This document shows, piece by piece, positions 1 through 5,921 of a stretch of 7,724 nucleotides of DNA. Position 1 is the first letter of the stretch, and every line of letters begins with the position of its first letter. Both the position numbers and the translations under genes were made by a program. The notes under the pieces are model-generated. The model was not told where the DNA came from. It worked only from the letters and a program-made list of their open reading frames with translations, and searched no databases. The DNA is from Hadesarchaea archaeon (GTDB lineage Archaea; Hadarchaeota; Hadarchaeia; Hadarchaeales; WYZ-LMO6): positions 1-7,724 of the forward strand of contig QNVD01000256.1 in the NCBI GenBank assembly GCA_004347925.1, in the 5' to 3' direction.

Positions 1-361
1 CCCCCGTGGTCCAGACCCCCCCGCCTATCCTCCCCGCCTTCCTAACCTCGTGGAGGCGGGAGCGGGAGGAGAGTTCCTCCTTAAGGTGCCCGGAGAGGGA
101 GGAGGGAACGTACAGGTGCATGCCCTTCCTCAGGAGGTGGGTCAGCCCCCCCAGGTGGTCCCAGTGGGCGTGGGAGAGGACCACCCTCCCTATCCCCTCC
201 GGCCGGATCCCCAGCTCCCTCAGGTTGGAGCAGAGGAGGGCCCCGTCCCAGCCCGCGTCGAAAAGCAACCTCTCCTCCCCCCGCTCGATCAGGCAGGAGA
301 ACCCCCATCCCCTCCCGAAGCCAGGGAGGGCCTCGCTGTCGTACACGATGGTGAGCCTCAC
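1..361 (-). CDS. Metallo-beta-lactamase-fold hydrolase, COG1237 type (3' end outside window)
   Basis: Translating the minus strand from the GTG at 361 gives 120 residues open to the window edge, so the C-terminal part is missing. It begins MRLTIVYDSEALPG, then has WGFSCLIE (residues 19-26), the strand LLFDAGWDG (32-40) and the zinc-binding motif SHAHWDHLGG (63-72: H64, H66, D68, H69). The early Tyr-Asp-x-Glu and WGFS blocks before HxHxDH are the pattern of COG1237, proteins often labelled dihydropterin-aminobenzene-phosphate synthase-like; the true substrate of most members is unknown, so I call only a metal-dependent hydrolase. The GTG is chosen because GGAGG (373-369) lies 7 bases before it and no ATG, GTG or TTG lies in frame between it and the TATA element near 456. 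It diverges from the ATPase gene at 507. The family call is strong; the reaction is not established. Confidence 0.85.
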   Translation of the reverse strand, partial: MRLTIVYDSEALPGFGRGWGFSCLIERGEERLLFDAGWDGALLCSNLRELGIRPEGIGRVVLSHAHWDHLGGLTHLLRKGMHLYVPSSLSGHLKEELSSRSRLHEVRKAGRIGGGVWTTG

Positions 362-450
362 CCTCCTCCCTCCCCCTCCCGGTCTAAAAGCCCGGGCACC
401 GAACTGGTCCGTGAGGTCGGGCCAGCCGGGAGCCGTCCCGGGGTCAGACA

Positions 451-460
451 GGTTTTTATA
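451..460. promoter_or_regulatory. TATA element in the divergent intergenic region, possibly shared
   Basis: The only strongly AT-rich TATA-like block between the two divergent starts is TTTTTATAT on the plus strand (452-460), which reads ATATAAAAA on the minus strand. Counting about 26 bases from its centre puts a plus start near 482, leaving a leader of about 25 bases with GGGG (495-498) 8 bases before the ATG at 507. On the minus strand it would start RNA near 430, leaving a leader of about 70 bases that contains the GGAGG of the hydrolase gene. Either or both readings are possible. A weaker minus-strand alternative is CTTTTAGA (390-383), about 26 bases before the GTG, which would make that gene leaderless and its GGAGG pointless. 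Confidence 0.55.
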
Positions 461-506
461 TCTGGTAATTAAAATTCTCACAGAATCGAATATAGGGGAA
501 GTAAAA

Positions 507-1793
507 ATGCCAAAAATTAGGGAAGCGATGGTGGAGATGAATCCCTGGTGGAAGGAGCCCTTCGAGCTCCCGGAGTACCGGCCCAGGGAGATCTACGGGG
601 AGATCCAGAAGTTCATGGCCCTCCCCCAGATCATCGGGTTGACGGGTCTGAGAAGGGTGGGGAAGACCATGCTCATGCTGAAGCTGGCGGAGGACTGGGT
701 CAAGGAAGGGAATCCGCCCACCAACCTCCTCTACTTCTCCTTCGACGAGTTCAGGGGTGTCGAAGTCCGCACCGTGCTCAGGGAGTACGAGGACCTCCTG
801 GGCAAAAACCTCAGGCAGGGCAGGTTTCTGGTGCTGCTCGATGAGGTGCAGAAGCTACCCGGCTGGCAGGACCAGCTGAAGGCGCTCTACGACCTGTACC
901 GCAGGAACCTCAAGTTCGTCGTGTCCGGCTCCGAATCCCTCTTCCTCAGGAAGGGATCGAGGGAGACGCTGGCCGGGAGGTTCTTCGAGTTCAGGGTGAA
1001 TACCCTCTCCTTCCACGAGTACCTTGAGTTCAAGTCCGTCGAGCACGAGCCGGTCGGCCTCTACGAGAAGGAGCTGCGGAGGCTCTTCAGGGAGTTCCTC
1101 CTCACCCAGGGCTTCCCGGAGCTGGTGGGGAAAACCGAGAAGGGGATCGTCCGCAAATACCTCAGGGAAAGCGTGGTGGAGAAGGTGCTGTTCAGGGACC
1201 TGGTTCCCTTCTTCGGGATCAGGGACGCCCTGCTCCTCGAATCGCTTCTGAACCTCCTGATGGAGGAGCCGGGGCAGCTCCTCCAGCTCTCGGAGCTCTC
1301 CGGGACGCTGGGGGTTTCCCGGAAGAGCCTGTCCAACCACCTCGCGTACCTCGAACTGTCCTTCCTCCTGCGGAAGCTCTACAACTTCTCCGCGAGCAGG
1401 AGAAAGGTGGAGAGAAAGCTGAGGAAGTATTACCCGACCGTGGTCTCCGCTGACCTGGCCTTCAGGGAGGATGAGCTCTCCGCCTCCCGCATCCTCGAGT
1501 GGGCGGTGGTCAACCAGCTCGGGGCGGAGTTCTTCTGGAGGGATCCCTACAAGAACGAGGTGGACGCGGTGATCGTCCGGGAGAAGCCCGTGCCCGTGGA
1601 GGTCAAGTTCGGCAAGGTGGAGATGGGGGGGCTCCTCAAGTTCATGGAAAGGTTCGGGGTCAAAAGGGGCTACCTGATAACCCCTGAAGCTGAGGAGGAG
1701 CACCGAAAGGATGGATGCACCGTATCCGTCCTGCCCGCGTTCAAGTTCCTCCTCCACCCCGCACGGTACCTCGATCAGGCCGCCTCGGCCTAA
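507..1793 (+). CDS. AAA_14/DUF4143-type P-loop ATPase (COG1373) with PD-(D/E)XK-like C-terminus
   Basis: A 428-residue protein of normal length for COG1373. Walker A is GLRRVGKT (47-54), Walker B is FLVLLDE (107-113, D112/E113), and VVSGSES (138-144) is the sensor-1 strand. After the ATPase core comes LAGRFFEFRVNTLSFHEYLEF (155-175), typical of the family, then a winged-helix-like part (about 258-292) with LSELSGTLGVSRKSLSNHLA. The C-terminal DUF4143-like region has E331, D353 (EVDAV) and E365-x-K367 (VEVKFG), the spacing of a PD-(D/E)XK nuclease fold. The reading frame stays open upstream to base 6, but that extension is low-complexity and antisense to the hydrolase gene. The ATG at 507 has GGGG 8 bases upstream; ATGs at 528 and 537 are weaker alternatives. 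The cellular role of this family is unknown; DNA binding or cleavage is only inferred. It stands alone, 203 bases before the next gene on the same strand. Confidence 0.9.
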   Translation: MPKIREAMVEMNPWWKEPFELPEYRPREIYGEIQKFMALPQIIGLTGLRRVGKTMLMLKLAEDWVKEGNPPTNLLYFSFDEFRGVEVRTVLREYEDLLGKNLRQGRFLVLLDEVQKLPGWQDQLKALYDLYRRNLKFVVSGSESLFLRKGSRETLAGRFFEFRVNTLSFHEYLEFKSVEHEPVGLYEKELRRLFREFLLTQGFPELVGKTEKGIVRKYLRESVVEKVLFRDLVPFFGIRDALLLESLLNLLMEEPGQLLQLSELSGTLGVSRKSLSNHLAYLELSFLLRKLYNFSASRRKVERKLRKYYPTVVSADLAFREDELSASRILEWAVVNQLGAEFFWRDPYKNEVDAVIVREKPVPVEVKFGKVEMGGLLKFMERFGVKRGYLITPEAEEEHRKDGCTVSVLPAFKFLLHPARYLDQAASA

Positions 1794-1909
1794 CACCGCC
1801 CGAAACTTCTGGGCTCAACCCGATCGAACTCACTTCACCCGCTCAAGGATATCGCCGCACAACCCCTCCTGATACCCCCTATCTCGGCCTACACCCTGAT
1901 TCAAGTCTC

Positions 1910-1915
1910 TTTTTT
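1910..1915 (+). terminator. T6 run, likely archaeal terminator for the upstream ATPase gene
   Basis: TTTTTT lies 117 bases after the stop of the AAA_14 ATPase gene, in otherwise C-rich spacer. Archaeal termination commonly occurs at such U-tracts without a hairpin, and no strong stem precedes this one. The run sits between two copies of TTCAAGTC (1900-1907 and 1914-1921). The remainder of the spacer 1794-1996 shows no convincing gene or RNA apart from the palindromes next to the following gene. Confidence 0.4.
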
Positions 1916-1963
1916 CAAGTCCTCACCCCCAGAGAAACGCGAGGTTCCGGGTCCGTGAGGCAA

Positions 1964-1995
1964 AGTTACAGGTGTAACTAGTTACAGGTGTAACC
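1964..1995. promoter_or_regulatory. Tandem palindromic operator, 2 x GTTACAGGTGTAAC
   Basis: Two identical 14-base units (1965-1978 and 1981-1994) are separated by TA, giving a 16-base period. Each unit is a perfect 6-bp dyad GTTACA/TGTAAC around GG, and the two together form a larger near-palindrome centred on AACTAGTT, failing only at the GG pairs. The second unit ends 2 bases before the ATG at 1997 and contains AGGTG (1986-1990), a plausible ribosome binding site 6 bases from the start. The first unit lies at the distance expected for a TATA element of a near-leaderless transcript, and no other TATA-like block is visible in 1922-1963. Bound protein would therefore cover promoter and start region. 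The core TACA-NN-TGTA is the half-site pattern known for CopY/BlaI/MecI repressors of bacteria; that resemblance does not identify the regulator here. An RNA hairpin masking AGGTG is an alternative reading. Confidence 0.75.
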
Positions 1996-1996
1996 T

Positions 1997-3024
1997 ATGC
2001 TCTTCGACCTGAGGCCCAAGGAGAGCCGGAAGGACCTGTTCGGCCGGGAGAGGGAGCTCCTCGAGCTGGAGAGGCTTACGGAGAGCGAGTGGGTCGCCGT
2101 GGTGGGAGCCAGAATGACGGGCAAAACCAGCCTGGTGAGACCTTCGTGGCGGAGAAGTCCCGCCGGGACGACACGCTGGTCCTGTACCTCAACCTCCTGG
2201 GAGCCAGGGGAATCAGGGACTTCCTCGCCCGACTTTCCGAAGCCCTGAGCTGCAGGGTGACCTCCCGGGAGATCTCGCTGAAGCTGCCCTTCTTGGAGGC
2301 CACCCAGGCCTCCAGGCTCGTGGAGAACCTCTTCTCGCAACTCCGGACCATCAGAAGGAGGGTGATGATCGCCCTGGACGAGGTTCAGGAGCTGTACCGG
2401 GTCTCCGGGCCGCTCCTCAAGCTGCTCAAGATGATCCACGACTCCTATCCCAACGTGAGCTTCATCTTCACCGGCTCCATGTTCGGCCTCATGCGCGTCC
2501 TGCTCCAGCCGGAGGTCTCTTCCCCGATGTACGGGAGGAGACCGGCCAAGGTGGAGCTGGCCCCCTTTTCGGAGGAAACCTCCCTGGCCTTCCTGAGGAA
2601 GGGGTTCAGGGAGCTGGGGGTTTCGGCTGAGGAGGAGGAGCTGAGGGAAGCGGTCGGTGCGCTCGACGGCTACGTGGGATGGCTCACGTACTACGGGAAC
2701 TTCAGGGGCATCAGGAAAATGAGCCGGGCGGCGGCCCTGGAGGAGGTCGTGAACGAGGGAAAGAAGGTGGTGGGCCAGGAGCTGAGGAACTTCCTGAAGG
2801 GCAGGGGGGAGGAGGCCTACCTGACGGTCCTGAGGAGCGCCGCGCTGGGGGCCAGGTGGAGCGAGATCAAGGAAGCGCTGGAGAGCAGGTTCGGGGGGTT
2901 CAACAACAAGAGGATCTCCGACATCCTGAGGACTCTGACGGCCTCCATGCTCGTGGAGAAGAGGGGGGAGGTCTATGTGGTTCCCGATCCCGTGCTGAGG
3001 AGGATCGTGCTGGAGGGGATCTGA
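1997..3024 (+). pseudogene. Archaeal P-loop ATPase (COG1672/ATPase_2 family), frameshifted
   Basis: Two overlapping frames make one protein. The first (from ATG 1997) gives MLFDLRPKESRKDLFGRERE, a typical N-terminus of this family, and Walker A GARMTGKT (37-44), but after LVR (codon ending 2140) it becomes nonsense and stops at 2248. From 2143 the -1 frame continues with FVAEKSRRDDTLVLYLNL, Walker B VMIALDEVQ (about 123-131), the sensor strand FIFTGSMFG and a C-terminal winged-helix part ending VVPDPVLRRIVLEGI. Adding one base between AGA and CC (for example AGAGCC for AGACC) rebuilds LVRAFVAEK and about 342 residues, normal for the family. No slippery heptamer is visible, so programmed shifting is unlikely; a recent mutation or a sequencing error fits better because the remainder is intact. 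Family members are STAND-like NTPases of unknown function. The tandem palindrome abuts its start, and the convergent transporter gene ends 27 bases beyond it. Confidence 0.85.
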
Positions 3025-3027
3025 GGC

Positions 3028-3045
3028 TTCACCGACCCGGGTGAA
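3028..3045. terminator. Inverted repeat between convergent genes
   Basis: TTCACC (3028-3033) and GGTGAA (3040-3045) form a perfect 6-bp stem with a 6-base loop GACCCG, filling most of the 27-base gap between the ends of the ATPase gene (plus) and the transporter gene (minus). It could act as a two-way terminator or as a 3' end stabiliser for both messages. It lacks a T-run on either side, so termination activity is only inferred from position. Confidence 0.4.
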
Positions 3046-3051
3046 TCAGGA

Positions 3052-4281
3052 TCAGGGGAGCTCCAGGAAGAGCCAGCATACCCCCAGCTGGGCTAGGGTG
3101 AGGGGGAGCCCCACCCTCACGAACTCGAAGAAGGTCAGGGTCTCCCCCCTCCTCTCCGCGTTCTGGATGATGATCACGTTGCTGGCGGCCCCCAGGATGG
3201 TGAGGTTCCCCGCCAGGGTGCTCCCCGCCGCCAGGGTCACCAGCTCCCGGGAGGAGGCCCCGGCGTGCAGGAGGAGGGGGAGGTAGAGGGCCACCAGGGG
3301 GACGTTGGAGAGGAGCTGGCTGAGGAGGACCCCCACCAGCAGGATGGAGGGAACGGAGAGGAGGTTCAGGCTGGTACGCTCCAGCAGGGACTGGAAGAAG
3401 CCCGTGGACCAGACGCTCTCCATCAGCACGAACATGGAGGCGAAGAAGACCAGGGTGGGCCAGTCCACCAGCCTGAGCAGCCTCAGCCTCCTGCGGCTGA
3501 AGAGGAGGAGGGGGAGGGCGGAGCCCAGGGCGATGTAGGTCAGCCTGAAGTCCAGCTGGGGGAGGAGCACCGCCGCCGTCACCTTCGCCCCCACCAGCCC
3601 CAGCGCCAGGCCCAGGGAGAGCCTGGAGAGGCGGGCCAGCTCCCGGTCCCTTATGGGCTCCAGGGGACCCCTCCTCAGCCTGCGCCCGAAGTGCCTGCGG
3701 TAGAAGAGCCTGAGGAGGAGGTAGGCCAGGAGGAGGTTCACCAGGGTGGGGAGGAAGAGGTACCTGAAGAAGAGGGGGAAGGGCCTGTCCAGGCGTAGGG
3801 CGATGAGGAGGTTCTGGGGGTTCCCTATGGGGCTGAGGACGCTCCCCGTGGTGACCGCGAAGGCCAGGGTGAGGAGGAGGAGCTTGGGGGGGAGGCCGTG
3901 CCTCCTGGCCAGCAGCAGGACCAGGGGGGTGCCTATGATGGCCAGGGTGTCGTTCATGAGGAGGGCGGAGGAGAAGCCCATGAGGAAGAGCAGCCCGAGC
4001 ACCAGCGAGTCCACCGAGCGCGCCCTCAGGAGCCTGGAGGAGAGGTGGGAGAGGTAGCCGCTCTCCTCCAGGGCCGCCCCCACCACGAACATCCCGAAGA
4101 GGAAGAGCATCACGTCGGGGTCTATGGCCTCCAGGGCCCGGCGGGGGGAGATCTGGCCCGTGAGGAGGACCGCCAGGGCCCCCGCCAGCATGATCTGCCA
4201 TATCCCCCTCCTGGGCAGCAGGACCTGCCTGAGGGCGATGAGGAGGAAGACCGCCAGCAGGACGAGGACGGGAAGGTTCAT
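3052..4281 (-). CDS. ArsB/NhaD-type ion transporter superfamily membrane protein
   Basis: A 409-residue, very hydrophobic protein with roughly ten to twelve membrane segments in two related halves split by the basic loop RRHFGRRLRRGPLEP (195-209). Each half has the paired signature of the superfamily: FSSALLMNDTLAIIGTPL (103-120) followed by GSVLSPIGNPQNLLIA (146-161), and LLSNVPLVALYLPLL (323-337) followed by AGSTLAGNLTILGAASNVIII (352-372). The Asn-rich re-entrant loops are where substrate and ion bind in characterised relatives. The superfamily (PF03600, COG1055) includes arsenite pumps, Na+/H+ antiporters and di/tricarboxylate carriers, so the substrate cannot be fixed. There is no ArsA, ArsR or ArsC in the window. 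The ATG at 4281 has no ribosome binding site but sits about 30 bases after a TATA element, as for a leaderless message. It is convergent with the ATPase gene and read in the same direction as the pst operon behind it, from its own promoter. Confidence 0.85.
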   Translation of the reverse strand: MNLPVLVLLAVFLLIALRQVLLPRRGIWQIMLAGALAVLLTGQISPRRALEAIDPDVMLFLFGMFVVGAALEESGYLSHLSSRLLRARSVDSLVLGLLFLMGFSSALLMNDTLAIIGTPLVLLLARRHGLPPKLLLLTLAFAVTTGSVLSPIGNPQNLLIALRLDRPFPLFFRYLFLPTLVNLLLAYLLLRLFYRRHFGRRLRRGPLEPIRDRELARLSRLSLGLALGLVGAKVTAAVLLPQLDFRLTYIALGSALPLLLFSRRRLRLLRLVDWPTLVFFASMFVLMESVWSTGFFQSLLERTSLNLLSVPSILLVGVLLSQLLSNVPLVALYLPLLLHAGASSRELVTLAAGSTLAGNLTILGAASNVIIIQNAERRGETLTFFEFVRVGLPLTLAQLGVCWLFLELP

Positions 4282-4306
4282 ACAGGGAGGGGGAGATGGG
4301 AACCCC

Positions 4307-4314
4307 TCTATAAA
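4307..4314 (-). promoter_or_regulatory. TATA box for the transporter gene (near-leaderless start)
   Basis: The minus strand reads TTTATAGA at 4314-4307, preceded by the purine-rich GCGGAAGG, which resembles a TFB-recognition element. About 26 bases downstream of its centre is base 4285, only 4 bases before the ATG at 4281. This spacing, together with the lack of a GGAG-type site before the ATG, supports a leaderless or nearly leaderless transcript. Confidence 0.65.
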
Positions 4315-4481
4315 CCTTCCGCTTCGTCGAGGTGAGTTCCGCGCACTTTAGCCAGAATAAATTGTGCTAATACCCACTGAAAACTGCAAAGGTGGATAGG
4401 CTGGGAAAACACACCAGCAAGAGGTTTATGTGGTCATCCTAATGGGAACGACATCGATTTTTGTCCCACACCTGATAATTC

Positions 4482-4487
4482 AAAAAA
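4482..4487 (-). terminator. T6 run after phoU, likely end of the pst operon transcript
   Basis: On the minus strand TTTTTT follows the phoU stop (4500-4498) by 10 bases, in AT-rich sequence and with no strong hairpin before it, as archaeal U-tract terminators often look. The remainder of the 216-base gap up to the transporter start (4282-4481) holds that gene's promoter; I see no RNA gene and no supported small protein in it. Confidence 0.45.
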
Positions 4488-4497
4488 TTGGTAGGAA

Positions 4498-5160
4498 TTA
4501 GTTTATTCTTACCATTTCCCCTTTCTCCATGTAAATTACCCTCTCTCCGATGTTGGTGGCATGGTCGGCTATTCTCTCCAAGAAGGAGGCCACAAGCATG
4601 AGCCGAACGGCATCAGAGATCTTTTTGGGATCTTCGACCAAGTAAGAGAAAAGCTCTCTGGTGACCTGGTGCGCCAGCCGATCAACTTCATCATCCCTTT
4701 TGCCCAACTCAAAGGCAAGCGAAGAGTTCCCTTCCTTAAAAGCTCTCATGCTGTCCCTCAACATCCCCACCGCCAGCTCGGCCATTCTTGGGATGTCCAC
4801 GAGAGGTTTAACTGGGGCTCTTCCGGCCATTTCTATGGTGATATTGGCTATGTCCACAGCCCTATCGCCCACTCGCTCTAGGTCGGTGATGATTTTCAGG
4901 CAGGTTCCAATGGTGCGCAGGTCCTTGGCCACAGGTTGCTGCAGAGCTATTACGTGCATGCAATTGTTCTCAATTTCAAATTCCAGATCATCGATTTTGT
5001 CGTCTTCTTTTATCACTTTTTTTGCCAACCTAACATTTCTTTTTACCAAGCTCTCCACCGCCTTTTCCACAGCCGTGGAAGCGAGCGCTCCCATCTCCAT
5101 CGTTTTCGATTTCAAATCCTCAAGCTGTTCGGAGAGCTTCTTTCTGGTTCCCAGCTTCAT
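4498..5160 (-). CDS. phoU: Phosphate-transport regulatory protein PhoU
   Basis: A 220-residue, all-helical protein made of two similar three-helix halves, the normal PhoU size. Each half carries the metal-cluster motif: [13 protein letters not shown] (93-105, with E95, D99, D103) and [14 protein letters not shown] (193-206, with E195, D199, N203). In bacteria PhoU is cytoplasmic, contacts the Pst transporter and the phosphate-sensing kinase, and lowers phosphate uptake or Pho signalling when phosphate is plentiful. No sensor kinase is present in this window, so here a direct effect on the transporter is the simpler inference. The ATG at 5160 overlaps the pstB stop as ATGA and is preceded by GGAG (5170-5167) with a 6-base spacer, which fits translation coupled to pstB. 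It is the last gene of the operon. N203 replaces the Asp found at the matching position in the first half; such variation is common in the family. Confidence 0.95.
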   Translation of the reverse strand: MKLGTRKKLSEQLEDLKSKTMEMGALASTAVEKAVESLVKRNVRLAKKVIKEDDKIDDLEFEIENNCMHVIALQQPVAKDLRTIGTCLKIITDLERVGDRAVDIANITIEMAGRAPVKPLVDIPRMAELAVGMLRDSMRAFKEGNSSLAFELGKRDDEVDRLAHQVTRELFSYLVEDPKKISDAVRLMLVASFLERIADHATNIGERVIYMEKGEMVRIN

Positions 5161-5921
5161 CCAAATCTCCCCGTAATGTAATCTTGCGTTATTTTATCCT
5201 TTGGCCTCTCGAAAATTTCTTCGGTCCGGCCATGCTCGATGAGTTTTCCGGCGTACATGAAGGCAGTGTAGTCAGAAACTCGAGCCGCCTGCTGCAGGTT
5301 GTGAGTCACTATCACAATAGTGTAGTCTTTTTTGAGCTCAAAGAGAAGATCCTCGATTTTTGCCGTGGCAATTGGGTCCAGGGATGAGCAGGGTTCGTCC
5401 ATCAGTATCACCTCCGGTTTTACGGCCAAAGCCCTAGCGATGCACAAACGTTGCTGTTGACCTCCCGATAGCTCTAAAGCCGACCTGTTTAGTCTATCCC
5501 TCACCTCTTCCCAGAGCCCAACTTTTTTTAAGCTTTCCTCCACAAGAAGCCTCAGCTTTTTCTCCTCTGTGATGCCTCGAACTTTGAGTCCATAAGCTAC
5601 ATTTTCATACATTGACTTGGGAAAGGGATTAGGTTTCTGGAAGACCATCCCTATTCTCAATCTGATTTCAGTTTCATCAACATCCTTGTCATAGATGTTT
5701 TCACCGTCAAGAAGAATCTCGCCACTTACCCTAGCTCCCGGAACCAGCTCCACCATTCGGTTCAGTGACCTCAAAAAAGTTGATTTTCCACAACCGGACG
5801 GACCAATCACCGCCGTTATTTTCTTTTCCGGAATCTTCAGTGTGAAATCTTTAACAACATGCATATTGCCGTACCACACATTCAGCTTTTTGGTCTGCAA
5901 CTTGATTTTCGATTTCACCAT
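5157..5921 (-). CDS. pstB: Phosphate ABC transporter ATP-binding protein PstB
   Basis: A 254-residue ABC ATPase, the usual PstB length, that hydrolyses ATP on the inner face of the membrane to drive phosphate import through PstC-PstA. All motifs are intact: Walker [10 protein letters not shown] (40-48), Q-loop Q95 in [11 protein letters not shown], signature LSGGQQQR (151-158), Walker B VILMDEP (171-177) with E176 as catalytic base, D-loop SSLDP, and H207 in the switch [21 protein letters not shown] (53-69) and FQKPNPFP are characteristic of PstB against other ABC ATPases. The ATG at 5921 overlaps the end of pstA by 7 bases (ATGGTGA) and has a good GGAGG site (5934-5930) 8 bases upstream. Identification rests on both sequence and operon position. 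Confidence 0.97.
   Translation of the reverse strand: MVKSKIKLQTKKLNVWYGNMHVVKDFTLKIPEKKITAVIGPSGCGKSTFLRSLNRMVELVPGARVSGEILLDGENIYDKDVDETEIRLRIGMVFQKPNPFPKSMYENVAYGLKVRGITEEKKLRLLVEESLKKVGLWEEVRDRLNRSALELSGGQQQRLCIARALAVKPEVILMDEPCSSLDPIATAKIEDLLFELKKDYTIVIVTHNLQQAARVSDYTAFMYAGKLIEHGRTEEIFERPKDKITQDYITGRFG

Noticed and set aside
6..506. N-terminal extension of the AAA_14 ATPase by 167 residues, back to an ATG at 6
   Set aside because: The extension is Pro/Ser/Arg-rich, unlike any domain, and runs antisense to a clear metallo-beta-lactamase gene; the family starts near residue 168 of that frame, where a ribosome binding site and a TATA element are placed correctly.
855..1796. A 313-residue open frame antisense to the AAA_14 ATPase
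   Set aside because: Leu/Glu/Pro-rich with no motif, explained by GC-rich codons on the opposite strand.
1900..1921. Direct repeat TTCAAGTC twice, 14 bases apart
   Set aside because: Only 8 bases, interrupted by a T-run and not near a start; could easily be chance.
2089..2142. ATG at 2089 as the true start of the second ATPase, giving 311 residues
   Set aside because: This start yields an N-terminus (MGRRGGSQNDGQ) unrelated to the family and drops Walker A, which is present in the other frame from the ATG at 1997.
2132..2145. Programmed -1 ribosomal frameshift in the ATPase gene
   Set aside because: No slippery heptamer, homopolymer or obvious downstream structure at the switch; a simple one-base deletion explains it.
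3029..4201. A 390-residue open frame on the minus strand in a different frame from the transporter
   Set aside because: It is a Pro/Gly/Ala/Arg-rich shadow caused by high GC; the overlapping frame encodes a coherent membrane protein with family motifs.
4320..4480. Possible C/D-box guide RNA or other small RNA in the gap after phoU
   Set aside because: Scattered CTGA and GATGA-like fragments do not line up into paired C/D and C'/D' boxes, and no stable long fold is evident by eye.
4442..4501. A 19-codon plus-strand frame (MGTTSIFVPHL...) between the transporter and phoU
   Set aside because: No ribosome binding site or well-spaced TATA element, runs into the phoU 3' end on the opposite strand, and resembles nothing I recognise.
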